DNA of 64,000 bases from Hoyosella rhizosphaerae (GTDB taxonomy: Bacteria; Actinomycetota; Actinomycetes; Mycobacteriales; Mycobacteriaceae). The notes beneath the pieces were generated by a model that was given only the letters and a program-made list of their open reading frames with translations, had not been told where the DNA came from and did not search any database. The position numbers and the translations under genes were made by a program. Positions 15,540 through 23,564 of this stretch are shown in pieces. Positions within the stretch are counted from its first letter, which is position 1. Each line of letters starts with the position of its first letter. Location: the NCBI RefSeq assembly GCF_014643175.1, contig NZ_BMJH01000001.1:248001-312000 (forward strand). Direction: 5' to 3'.

Positions 15540-17987
15540 ATGCGGGATTCGGATCAGCAACTGGTGGATGTGGTTCTTCGTCGTGCGGATGCGGATGAGT
15601 CGCTTGATGAGGAAACTCGGATGCTGATCCTGGCTGCGTTGGAGAGTGAGGATTCGCTTCGGGACGCGATCGGTGCGGAGCGAACCGCTGAACGTCCTGA
15701 ATCTTCGGATTTGTCTGACGCAATGCAGGATCGGGAGCCCGTTGGCGCGTTCATTGATGAGATTTCGGTTGCGGGTTTCCGCGGTATTGGCAATAGGGCG
15801 GTGTTGGATCTCTATCCGGCGCCGGGTTTGACGGTGGTGAGCGGGCGTAACGGTTCGGGGAAGTCGTCGTTTTCTGAGGCTTTTGAATATGCCATCAGTG
15901 GAAGCAGTTACCGGTGGCGGAACAAGAAGAACGCGAAAGTGTGGACGCGGAGTTGGCGGAATTTGCACCGTCCTGTTCCGTGTGAGCTTCGTGTGCGTTT
16001 AGCGGTCGAAGATCAGGGTGCTGTGACGATCGGGGTGGATTGGGCGGGCGATTCTCTCGACGATTCGTCGGTGTGGGTACAGCGGCGCGGTGAGAAACGC
16101 ATCCCGGGTGTTGAGTCGTTGGGGTGGCAGGCTGCTGTCGAGTTGTATCGGCCGATTTTGTCATATGACGAATTGGGTGGACTGTTCGAGGAAGGGCCGT
16201 CGGTGTTGTATGACGCGTTGGCGAAACTTCTGGGTTTGGAACAGATCGCGGACGCAGAAAATCGGCTGGGCACGGAGCTGCGGTTCCGGAAGCAGGCGCG
16301 GACGGATGCAACCGCAGCTGCGCGGAACCTCAAGTCGGCGTTAGCGGGGTCAGATGATGAACGTGCCGCGTTGGCGTTGAAGCAGATTTCACGGTCAGGC
16401 GACCTGGTTACGGTGACCAAGCTGGCTACCGGTTCTAACACCGGTGGGTCTGACGGTGTACTGAATCAGCTTCGTGCCATTGCGGCGTTGACGATTCCAC
16501 CGCGTGACGTTATCGAGGCGCGGGTGGCCGCAGTGCGGTCGGCGGTAGCTGCGCTTGCTGAGCAGTCTGATGCTGTGGTTGGTGCTGTTCAGCAGCGGCA
16601 AACGATCCTCATGGCCGCGTTGCAGTACCACTCGTCTCATGGTGACGGGCCGTGTCCGGTGTGCGGGGAAGGCCAGTTAACAGGGGAGTGGCACTCCCGG
16701 ATTGAGACTGAACTAGCGTCGGAGAAGGAACGAATCACTGAGTATCACGACCGAAAGCAACGTGTCGCAGCCGCACAGCGGGACCTTATAACTGTGGTTA
16801 ATTCTGTGGGTGCGGTGCGCTCTGTGGCCGATGTTGCCCTCGAAACCTTAGGTGCATTCGAGCAGGCTCAGAAGTCGTGGCGGAACGGTCCCGACGATGC
16901 CGCAGCGCTCGCGACTCACGTCGAACAGTCACACGCTGCGCTGGAGGAAGCATCTGCGGTGCTGAAGACCGAAGCCGAAAACGAGCTAGGGCAACGGGAA
17001 GACGAATGGGCACCGCTCGCTACCGACCTGATGGCGTGGGTGAAACTTGAGAAGCAGGCCCGCGCATCCGATCCGGTTGTCAAACTGATCGACAACGCGC
17101 GCACGTGGGTGAAGAACAATGCCGCGACGTTGCGCAACGAGCGACTTGCGCCGATCGCAGAAAAGTCCGCCCACATTTGGGGTGTGCTTCGGCAGGAAAG
17201 CAACGTTGAACTGGGTTCTGTCACCCTCACTGGAAGTGGAACACAACGGCGTGTGGAACTCGAAGCGCAGGTCGATGGCGCCCCAGCCGGCGCTCTTGGA
17301 GTGATGAGCCAAGGTGAGCTTCATGCACTCTCGTTGGCACTGTTCTTGCCACGGGCGGCGTCCCCAGCAAGCCCGTTCCGGTTTATCGTGCTGGATGACC
17401 CGATCCAGGCCATGGATCCGTCAAAGGTGGAAGGTTTCGTTCGGGTTGTGGAGGAACTTGCACAGACTCGCCAGGTGATCGTGTTCTCCCACGATGATCG
17501 GCTCGCCTCCGCCATTCGGCAGCTCGGCGTCACCGCACGCGTCGTCGAAGTTGCCCGAGGATCACAGTCTTCAGTCGCTGTAACAAACGCCCAGAGTCCA
17601 GCGTTACGGTTTGTCAGCGACGCTCGCGCACTCGCCAAAGACCCAGATGTCCCAGAAGATGTTAAGCGCAGAGTTCTCCCAGGGCTGTGTCGATTGGCGA
17701 TCGAAGCCGCAGCGCGTGACGTGTTCTACACACGGCAACATCAGGCGGGGGCGGCAAGGGAAACGTCGGAAGCAGAATGGTCCGATGCGCGGTCAGTCCC
17801 AGCGGCATTGGCGCTCGCGTTGAAGGGCGACCGTGATGCTGACATTAGCGGCTGGCGTAGTGCGAAGCCTTGGCGAAGTAAGTCAATGGGCATCGCAGGC
17901 GGGGGAGTGCACCGCGGAATGTTCGGCGACCCTGCAGATGCGGTGGCGGACCTACAACGCACCGTCGACGATGTTCTGAGTGCGTAA
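15540..17987 (+). CDS. SMC/Rad50-like ATPase with zinc hook and C-terminal extension
   Basis: 815 residues. Walker A is at 102-110 (GRNGSGKSS) after a ~70-residue N-terminal leader. A coiled coil carries a CPVCG hook near residues 372-376. The signature is near 593 (SQGELHALSLAL) and Walker B near 620 (FIVLDDPIQAMD), followed by an HDDRLASAI switch region. About 150 residues continue beyond the ATPase head (RLAIEAAARDVFYTRQH ... GGGVHRGMFGDP). Head, hook and extra C-terminal domain recall RloC-type anticodon nucleases and other defence ATPases, but I cannot confirm a nuclease triad. The start has a GAGGGGGCGGG ribosome site. The stop overlaps the next start (TAATG at 17985-17989). Confidence 0.8.
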   Translation: MRDSDQQLVDVVLRRADADESLDEETRMLILAALESEDSLRDAIGAERTAERPESSDLSDAMQDREPVGAFIDEISVAGFRGIGNRAVLDLYPAPGLTVVSGRNGSGKSSFSEAFEYAISGSSYRWRNKKNAKVWTRSWRNLHRPVPCELRVRLAVEDQGAVTIGVDWAGDSLDDSSVWVQRRGEKRIPGVESLGWQAAVELYRPILSYDELGGLFEEGPSVLYDALAKLLGLEQIADAENRLGTELRFRKQARTDATAAARNLKSALAGSDDERAALALKQISRSGDLVTVTKLATGSNTGGSDGVLNQLRAIAALTIPPRDVIEARVAAVRSAVAALAEQSDAVVGAVQQRQTILMAALQYHSSHGDGPCPVCGEGQLTGEWHSRIETELASEKERITEYHDRKQRVAAAQRDLITVVNSVGAVRSVADVALETLGAFEQAQKSWRNGPDDAAALATHVEQSHAALEEASAVLKTEAENELGQREDEWAPLATDLMAWVKLEKQARASDPVVKLIDNARTWVKNNAATLRNERLAPIAEKSAHIWGVLRQESNVELGSVTLTGSGTQRRVELEAQVDGAPAGALGVMSQGELHALSLALFLPRAASPASPFRFIVLDDPIQAMDPSKVEGFVRVVEELAQTRQVIVFSHDDRLASAIRQLGVTARVVEVARGSQSSVAVTNAQSPALRFVSDARALAKDPDVPEDVKRRVLPGLCRLAIEAAARDVFYTRQHQAGAARETSEAEWSDARSVPAALALALKGDRDADISGWRSAKPWRSKSMGIAGGGVHRGMFGDPADAVADLQRTVDDVLSA

Positions 17988-18334
17988 TGAGCACACCAGC
18001 AGTTGTTCTCCTGCGATACGCCGAACAGATCGTCGACGGCGACGCGAATGCCGACAACATCCAGTCCGTGCGCGGTGCAGCGTTCCTAGCACGGCAAGCC
18101 CTCGAAGAACTCGTCACCGACCAATGCCAAAACTTCAATTCTGAACTTGGGCGGGCGTCCATGCGGTCCAAGCTGATTGTCCTTCGCCAGCTTGGTGATT
18201 CGGACCACGCTGAGGCCGCATCATTGGCTTGGCATGGGCTTAGTAACGCTTGCCACCACCACGCCTACGAGCTCGCACCTACTGTGGACGAAGTGCGGCA
18301 CCTCTGCGCAATGGTCGCGGGGCTACTGAAGTAG
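17987..18334 (+). CDS. Small helical partner of the SMC-like ATPase (HEPN-like)
   Basis: 115 residues, all helical, with GAAFLARQALEELVTDQC and a late AWHGLSNACHHHAYELAPT segment. This layout recalls HEPN-fold proteins of abortive-infection and toxin systems, although a clear R-x4-6-H catalytic motif is not seen. Its ATG shares one base with the ATPase stop, so the two are co-translated and probably form one complex. Function unproven; it could be an effector, an inhibitor or a structural subunit. Confidence 0.6.
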   Translation: MSTPAVVLLRYAEQIVDGDANADNIQSVRGAAFLARQALEELVTDQCQNFNSELGRASMRSKLIVLRQLGDSDHAEAASLAWHGLSNACHHHAYELAPTVDEVRHLCAMVAGLLK

Positions 18335-18615
18335 GTGTGCGGGGTTGTGTAGCGATGCAAAACGAGGTATTCAGCAATCGATGGAAGGACGCACGGCGCA
18401 ACCTTGCGTCAAGTGGCAGCAACTTGGACGGCCAGTATGCGTCCGCTCCGCAACTGGTCACCTTCGCAATATCCCGATCGACAAAATCAGTCAGGTCAAT
18501 TCTTCTTCGACCGTTTCCGCAGTGGTCTTTTGGATCGATGCGAGCGCAGATACCACGTGGTTAAGGGTGGCTGTTAAATCACGATAGAGCGTATCGGCGC
18601 GAACAAGCCGTAGCA

Positions 18616-18990
18616 CTAGAGCACATGGTCGCCGAGCAACTTTCCGATCGACCGGATGTCGACCCGCCCTTTGAATTCAAGCCGAACCTTGCCGAGCCCA
18701 CTAAACCACAGATCAACTTCAGCATCGAGATCGAAGCTCCCAGCGGTCTCAATGCTGAACGCCTGAATTCGTGAATACGGCAATGACGTGTAGTCACGCT
18801 TTTTCCCGGTGACTCCCTGAACATTGATGGTGAGCAAGCGCTTGCTCGTAAACAAGACGGAATCTCGGACCCCGCGAAATGCCAAGTATAGTGACTCACC
18901 TTCGATGAGGATTGGAGCAAGTTCTGCGTGGTAATCAGCAGGATTCGCGGGACCGAGCTTGAAGAATGAACCGTTCTGGAAGTCGATCAT
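18616..18990 (-). CDS. Bacterial PH-domain protein (bPH_1-like)
   Basis: The 124-residue form from ATG 18990 matches the whole family: IEGESLYLAFRGVRDSVLFTSKRLLTINVQGVTGKKRDYTSLPYSRIQAFSIETAGSFDLDAE is the characteristic beta-rich core of the bacterial pleckstrin-homology family. A longer in-frame start at 19125 would add 45 residues with no counterpart in the family, so I prefer 18990, though no strong ribosome site decides it. The family's role is poorly known; proposed roles include envelope stress. It stands alone, convergent with the ATPase pair. Confidence 0.75.
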   Translation of the reverse strand: MIDFQNGSFFKLGPANPADYHAELAPILIEGESLYLAFRGVRDSVLFTSKRLLTINVQGVTGKKRDYTSLPYSRIQAFSIETAGSFDLDAEVDLWFSGLGKVRLEFKGRVDIRSIGKLLGDHVL

Positions 18991-19125
18991 TCGCTTGACA
19001 ATACAGTGGGAATCGATCGGTAACTCGCCAGTAGTGCTGCGGATCAGTAGATTTCGTACGTCGAAATTTGGTCGCTGGTTCCCATGGTCCTTAGAGAATG
19101 GCGCGCCAAGGCCTAGCTTGCGCAC

Positions 19126-19764
19126 GCGCTTCTATCCGTCATGCTGGATTCGAGGCACGCGGAGGCACTACTCGGTTCGCGTAGAGTGGTCTCTCTATAC
19201 GCTCCAGCAGAGGCATAGCCTTTATGCGTTTTCGCCGGTAAACCTGTAATGACCTAACCACGCCTCATGCCATTGGTGTGCTCGGGTCGCAACGGTGTAA
19301 GTGAAAGTTTTCGACATGTGGATCGTGAACGCGCAGTCGTTCAAGTGGCTCGCTGCTGCTCTGACTGGAAAATCAGTATCAAGAAAATTGGTGCGACGAC
19401 AAGCCACGCCCTACGTGCTGAGAAATACATGGTGTGGTGCCGATAGCGTCATGCATTCTTCGGCACGTGCGAAGAGCTCTTGGGAGACGCGAGGCCCCAC
19501 CAGCTAACAATGGGTGCGATCACGACGAAGGCGACCACAGTAGGGAGTCGGATTATCGGCTGTCAGAGCGAGGAAGTGGCTGTTTTTTGAGGCCTCGCGA
19601 GTTGCGCCAATAACCCAATTCTCAGCGAAGTGGAGCGGAAACTGCACTAGACCACAGGCAAATACCGGGAGGACTCAAGGAAATAGCAGACCGCCCGAAT
19701 CCGAAGTGAGCTTGGAATCGAGTTCATCGAAGGACATCGCTAGTAGGTGGCTTGCGAGTGCGCT
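19126..19764. other. Gene-poor interval
   Basis: About 640 bases with no frame I can support on either strand. Together with the interrupted gene to its right, it looks like decayed sequence at the edge of the defence island. Confidence 0.4.
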
Positions 19765-20226
19765 TCAGCGTTCAGATATCTGCCACCACACATCAGGATT
19801 GCGCTGGAGACGCAGCAGTTTCCTGCTAGAACCCGATTCGAATGTGACCGCGTCGTGTGGTTCGCAAGCCTGCAGTTCAAGGTAAATGTTGAATAGACCC
19901 AACCGGGTCCGAAAAGTGTTCCCCCAGTTCAGGATCCAATTCTTGAGACTGATCTCAGGTTGGCTGTATCGGGAAGCGAGATCGCTGACTGAGCCGCGAT
20001 CCCCATGAACTCGGTCAAAGTAGAATCCGTTGTCGGCGACGATAGACAGGCCCGTCCTGCCAATTTTGGAACCGATGCACAGTTCGTCGACATGTGGCAT
20101 CCATATGTCGGGCCAGTCGAAATTTCAGTGGACAGCTTTGTAGCGTGATTCCCATTTATCAAACCAAATCTCGGACCGCCGATATTCCCTCCTGAGCAGC
20201 TCAAAATCATTCGATAGCAAAAACAT
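19765..20226 (-). pseudogene. Hypothetical gene interrupted by an in-frame TGA
   Basis: A frame runs from ATG 20226 to the stop at 19765 (154 codons) but contains one TGA at codon 34 (20125-20127). The two sides read as one coherent protein: an N-terminal helix (LLRREYRRSEIWFDKWESRY) and, after the stop, NFDWPDIW continuing into the 111-residue remainder. Without the TGA the product would be about 152 residues. Either the gene is inactivated by a nonsense mutation, translation restarts at the ATG at 20100, or this is a sequencing error. I do not recognise a family. Confidence 0.5.
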
Positions 20227-20278
20227 CCTATAATTTCGCGCAGTGTGGGCCATTCACCGTCAATAGCCTGAAAACGAG

Positions 20279-20641
20279 CTACCCCTGGGTAGTCAGCCCG
20301 AACCGGCCGTGCAACTGGGATGGGACGAGGTCTGCATATTCGGGGTTTTTCCGGATGAAGGATTGGGCGAACGGACAGGACGGTAGTACGGTCATCCCGC
20401 GTTCCCTTGCGGTGTCGAGAACTTTTTTCAGCAGTATTGAACCCACGCCTTGTCCGCCGTACTGGCGGTCTACTTCTGTGTGGGTCAACGACATGCGATC
20501 TTGCAGAATGCTGTATTCGGCAAAGCCTGCGACCGCGTCACCGTCGGTGAGTTCGAACCGCTCGCGTTTGCCGTTGTCTCGGAACTCGAAGGTCATGTTC
20601 CCCATCTTTTCTGCGCTGTGTTGCGAACCGGTCATTGCCAA
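20279..20641 (-). CDS. GNAT-family N-acetyltransferase (YidJ-like)
   Basis: Up to 120 residues. The THTEVDRQYGGQGVGSILLKKVLDTARERG stretch contains the acetyl-CoA binding QGVGS loop, and VLPSCPFAQSFIRKNPEYADLVP is the characteristic C-terminal signature of the small single-domain acetyltransferases of the COG2388 type. Substrate unknown. The start is ambiguous: in-frame ATGs lie at 20641, 20635, 20605 and 20596, and the family core begins near the last. The gene follows the hypothetical gene ending at 20648 by six bases and may share its transcript. Confidence 0.85.
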   Translation of the reverse strand: MAMTGSQHSAEKMGNMTFEFRDNGKRERFELTDGDAVAGFAEYSILQDRMSLTHTEVDRQYGGQGVGSILLKKVLDTARERGMTVLPSCPFAQSFIRKNPEYADLVPSQLHGRFGLTTQG

Positions 20642-20647
20642 CGTGTC

Positions 20648-21070
20648 TCAGTGACGTTTGCGAGAACCAGGGATTCCACCGCTGACGACTTGCCTTCCGA
20701 AGATCGAACCGTCACCAGTGTCACTGTATTCGGCTCCGCTAACGCTACGACTTGATTGTGGTGGCGCTGCCTGATTGTCTTGTTGTGCTTTGAGATCAGC
20801 AATGTCGCGCAGTATCGCAGGATCAGGTGGCGAGTACTTCAACCTTGCGTAGTGTTGAGCCCTTTTGGCTCGCTGGCGCTTTTCCTGATCAGCTTCATGT
20901 TGGGCGCGGAGGGCGTCTATGTGGCGCTGCCTCAGTTCGTCTGCTTCAGACCTTGTTAGGCGTTTAGGTAGGCGCACATGTGTGGAGGAGTAGTCGCCCC
21001 TGTCATTCCCGATGTCTGCGGGAACGGTGAAGCTACTCGAAGTCCTTCTGGGATGGTGGCGTTTGCTCAC
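20648..21070 (-). CDS. Hypothetical basic, coiled protein
   Basis: 140 residues, rich in Arg, Lys, Gln and Ala, with a central charged helix (EADELRQRHIDALRAQHEAD) and a Ser/Gly-rich tail. No domain is recognised and no signal peptide is visible. It sits directly upstream of the acetyltransferase gene in the same direction. Coding status rests on its length and typical GC pattern. Confidence 0.55.
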   Translation of the reverse strand: MSKRHHPRRTSSSFTVPADIGNDRGDYSSTHVRLPKRLTRSEADELRQRHIDALRAQHEADQEKRQRAKRAQHYARLKYSPPDPAILRDIADLKAQQDNQAAPPQSSRSVSGAEYSDTGDGSIFGRQVVSGGIPGSRKRH

Positions 21071-21175
21071 ACCTGAAAGCTATCTGCAATGGCGCCCGTA
21101 GTGGGTCAGATCTTTGGAATTCGTGTGTCGACGCGGGCCAGTTTGCTCTGGACAATCCGACAGACCTTCTCCCGC

Positions 21176-21745
21176 TCAACCGTTTTCGGTGGCCTGAGCT
21201 CCGGTGATGACGGTGAGCAGTGCGGCGGCAACATCGATGTCTTGACCGCCTGTTGCTAACCGCCGTAGTTGCAGTCCCGTGACTGTTGCCACGACCACTG
21301 GTGCAAGGTGTCTCGCGTGGTCGGTGCCCAGAGCGGTCAGGATTGAGACCGCGAGTTCGTCGTAGGCAGCAAAACTGCGGGCGGCGGCTTCGCGGAGTTC
21401 TGGGTCGCGTCCAGCGTGGATGTATAGCTCAAACGTGGCGATTTGTTCGTTGGTGAACGCGAGTTTGTCGGCTGTGTGCTGAACGAGACGCGCCGCTTCT
21501 GCGACGTCCACACCTGCGGAACGGTACTGTTCCGCCTGCTCTTCGAGCTTTCGGGTCTCGTCCATCACGAAGTCAACCATGGCCGAACGAAGCATGTCTT
21601 GTTGGGTGGCGAAGTGATAGGTGATCGACCCCAGTGAGACATCGGCCTCGCTTGCGATGCGCCGATTGGTGACGGCACCAACCCCGTCGGTGCCGATCAC
21701 CCGCACAACCGCGTCCAGAATCCGTTGACGGGCGGGTGAGCTCAT
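21176..21745 (-). CDS. TetR-family transcriptional regulator
   Basis: 189 residues from the ATG at 21745. The N-terminal helix-turn-helix is clear (ARQRILDAVVRVIGTDGVGAVTNRRIASEADVSLGSITYHFATQQDML), followed by an all-helical ligand domain. An in-frame ATG at 21781 overlaps the end of the amidase gene and would add 12 residues. It follows the amidase gene in the same direction with overlap or near-overlap, so the two are cotranscribed. A perfect palindrome ahead of the amidase is the likely operator, giving autoregulation of the pair. Confidence 0.92.
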   Translation of the reverse strand: MSSPARQRILDAVVRVIGTDGVGAVTNRRIASEADVSLGSITYHFATQQDMLRSAMVDFVMDETRKLEEQAEQYRSAGVDVAEAARLVQHTADKLAFTNEQIATFELYIHAGRDPELREAAARSFAAYDELAVSILTALGTDHARHLAPVVVATVTGLQLRRLATGGQDIDVAAALLTVITGAQATENG

Positions 21746-21774
21746 GTCTTCACAGTTTGGGAGGCATCCACAGT

Positions 21775-23181
21775 TCACCATGGTAGCGGGGCATTCTCAT
21801 GCCACCGCAGTCGTTCTTCTAGTTGTGCCGCAAGCGATACCAGCAGTGGTTCGGAATTCTCCGGTCCCATCAACTGCACCCCCACTGGAAGTCCGTCTTG
21901 TGTTATTCCCGCAGGTATTGCGACGGACGGCCAGCCCAAGACGTTCCACGGATAGGTGTAGGGGCAGGCGCCGGTAATGATGTCATTGGTGCGGGTGGCT
22001 GATGCGCCGTCGAGTGCATCGGTGAGCAACGGCGGTGTCGCGGTAGTGGGCGCGAGGATGACGTCTGCGGTGCGGAAGACCCTGGCGAACTGCCGACGCA
22101 GCAGCGGTTCCATCGCCCGGGCTGCGTGGAGCGGGCCATATTTCAGCAATCTGCCAACACGTGCGTTCGCGGCTGTTCTCGGGTCAAGTAGTGATGGGTC
22201 AGGAACCCGGTTGCGAAGGTCATCAAGGCCTGCCAATGATCGGGGCAGGAAGGAGAGACCGACCGGAATTCCGTAGTGGAGATGCAGGTTCGATGTTTGA
22301 TGACCGATTTCTCGGATTGTTTGCGCCACGTTTTCGAGTCCATCGTGGACTGCTGGATGAATGCTCGGCCATGAGCCAACGAAGGGTGGGTTTTCGGCGA
22401 CGACAACGCGTAACTTTCCCGGATCCCGTCCCACCGCATTGGAAACCTCGATAGCCGGAGGCTGGTCGCGGTCATCGAGGTGTGAGCCAGCGGCGATGTC
22501 GAGCAGAAGCGCCGCGTCGGCAACAGTGCGAGCGAGAGGGCCAATAACGGTGAGGCCGTAAAACAGTTCACGTTCGGGCCATATTGAGATGCGGCCTCGC
22601 TGCGGCTTGATCCCGACAAGGTTCGTCCACGCCGCTGGGATCCTGATTGATCCTGCTCCGTCCGAACCAAGAGCTGCCGGAACAATCCCGGCGGCGACTG
22701 CGGCTGCTGCGCCTCCTGACGAACCACCTGGCGTGTGGTCTGGGCTCCAAGGATTGCGAGTTACCCCGAAGCCGGGGCCGCTTGTGACTGGCCATTGGAA
22801 GAACTCTGGTCCGTTGGTCTTTCCGACGATGACCGCTCCTGCTGCGCGAAGTCTTCGGACTACCTCGGAGTCGACAGACTTGTGGGGGAACTGCCCGCGA
22901 GCGCCGAGGGAAGAGGGAGCGCCTGCGACATCAACGTCGTCTTTGACGGCTACCGGCACACCCAGCAGGGGAGAACGGTGTCCCGCGGAAAGGCGACGGT
23001 CGGCTTCGGTGGCATCGCGTAGCGCAGCGTCACGCAAGACCGTCCGAAACGCGTTGAGCGTCGGCTGCGTCGCGTCGACCCGGTCGAGAACCGCAGTGGT
23101 CAGCGCGACGGATGTCACGCGTCCTGCGGCGAGATCACCGGCGAGATCGGTAAGGGTTGGCATCGTTGATAGTGCATGCAT
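21775..23181 (-). CDS. Amidase-signature family hydrolase
   Basis: 468 residues, normal length for the family. The Ser-cisSer-Lys triad is intact: K80 (VAVKDD), S155 in GGSSGG and S178 in GSDGAGSIRIPA. It hydrolyses an amide bond of an unidentified substrate in the cytoplasm; GatA itself is unlikely because gatB/gatC are absent. ATG 23181 lies 17 bases from a perfect palindrome; a second ATG at 23163 is possible. Its stop overlaps the extended TetR start, pointing to a regulated two-gene unit. Confidence 0.9.
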   Translation of the reverse strand: MHALSTMPTLTDLAGDLAAGRVTSVALTTAVLDRVDATQPTLNAFRTVLRDAALRDATEADRRLSAGHRSPLLGVPVAVKDDVDVAGAPSSLGARGQFPHKSVDSEVVRRLRAAGAVIVGKTNGPEFFQWPVTSGPGFGVTRNPWSPDHTPGGSSGGAAAAVAAGIVPAALGSDGAGSIRIPAAWTNLVGIKPQRGRISIWPERELFYGLTVIGPLARTVADAALLLDIAAGSHLDDRDQPPAIEVSNAVGRDPGKLRVVVAENPPFVGSWPSIHPAVHDGLENVAQTIREIGHQTSNLHLHYGIPVGLSFLPRSLAGLDDLRNRVPDPSLLDPRTAANARVGRLLKYGPLHAARAMEPLLRRQFARVFRTADVILAPTTATPPLLTDALDGASATRTNDIITGACPYTYPWNVLGWPSVAIPAGITQDGLPVGVQLMGPENSEPLLVSLAAQLEERLRWHENAPLPW

Positions 23182-23197
23182 GGGAACTCCGATCGGG

Positions 23198-23219
23198 ACT
23201 GTTCGTTCGAACGAACAGT
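23198..23219. promoter_or_regulatory. Perfect 22-bp palindrome, probable TetR operator
   Basis: Half-site ACTGTTCGTTC is followed directly by its exact complement, with a further ACTGTTCG half-copy at 23223-23230. The site lies between the amidase start (23181) and the divergent helix-hairpin-helix gene (23349). Length, perfect symmetry and neighbouring TetR gene make it a strong operator candidate that would cover the amidase promoter. Confidence 0.8.
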
Positions 23220-23348
23220 ATCACTGTTCGGGGGAGTTGGAAATTGGCATACTCATCGGAAGTGCGTCGACGATCTACCTGACCCAACCAACGAAAAGTT
23301 ATGGTTGGTTGCGCGCCAGTCAGCGTGATGAGATCAAAAGGAGTTTCC

Positions 23349-23564
23349 ATGGCTAATACACCTGATTTTCGTCCGGTCGGCGATCTCCCTGATGCGATTG
23401 GCAAGACGGCTGCCCGTGAACTCTCTCTCAATGGCATCACAAGTCTCCAGCAGGTGGCAGATCACTCAAAGAAGGAACTGTTGGCCATCCACGGCGTTGG
23501 CCCGAAAGCCATTGCGATCCTTGAGGAAGCCCTGACTTCGAGAAATCTTAAGTACAAAACCTAA
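23349..23564 (+). CDS. Small helix-hairpin-helix protein
   Basis: 71 residues from ATG 23349, chosen because AAAAGGAG lies directly upstream; a longer frame to 23301 lacks a ribosome site. The sequence AARELSLNGITSLQQVADHSKKELLAIHGVGPKAIAILEEAL is a helix-hairpin-helix unit of the kind found at the end of RNA polymerase alpha and in DNA-repair proteins, giving sequence-independent DNA binding. Its stop abuts the stop of the convergent antiporter gene with no gap. Role unknown. Confidence 0.8.
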   Translation: MANTPDFRPVGDLPDAIGKTAARELSLNGITSLQQVADHSKKELLAIHGVGPKAIAILEEALTSRNLKYKT

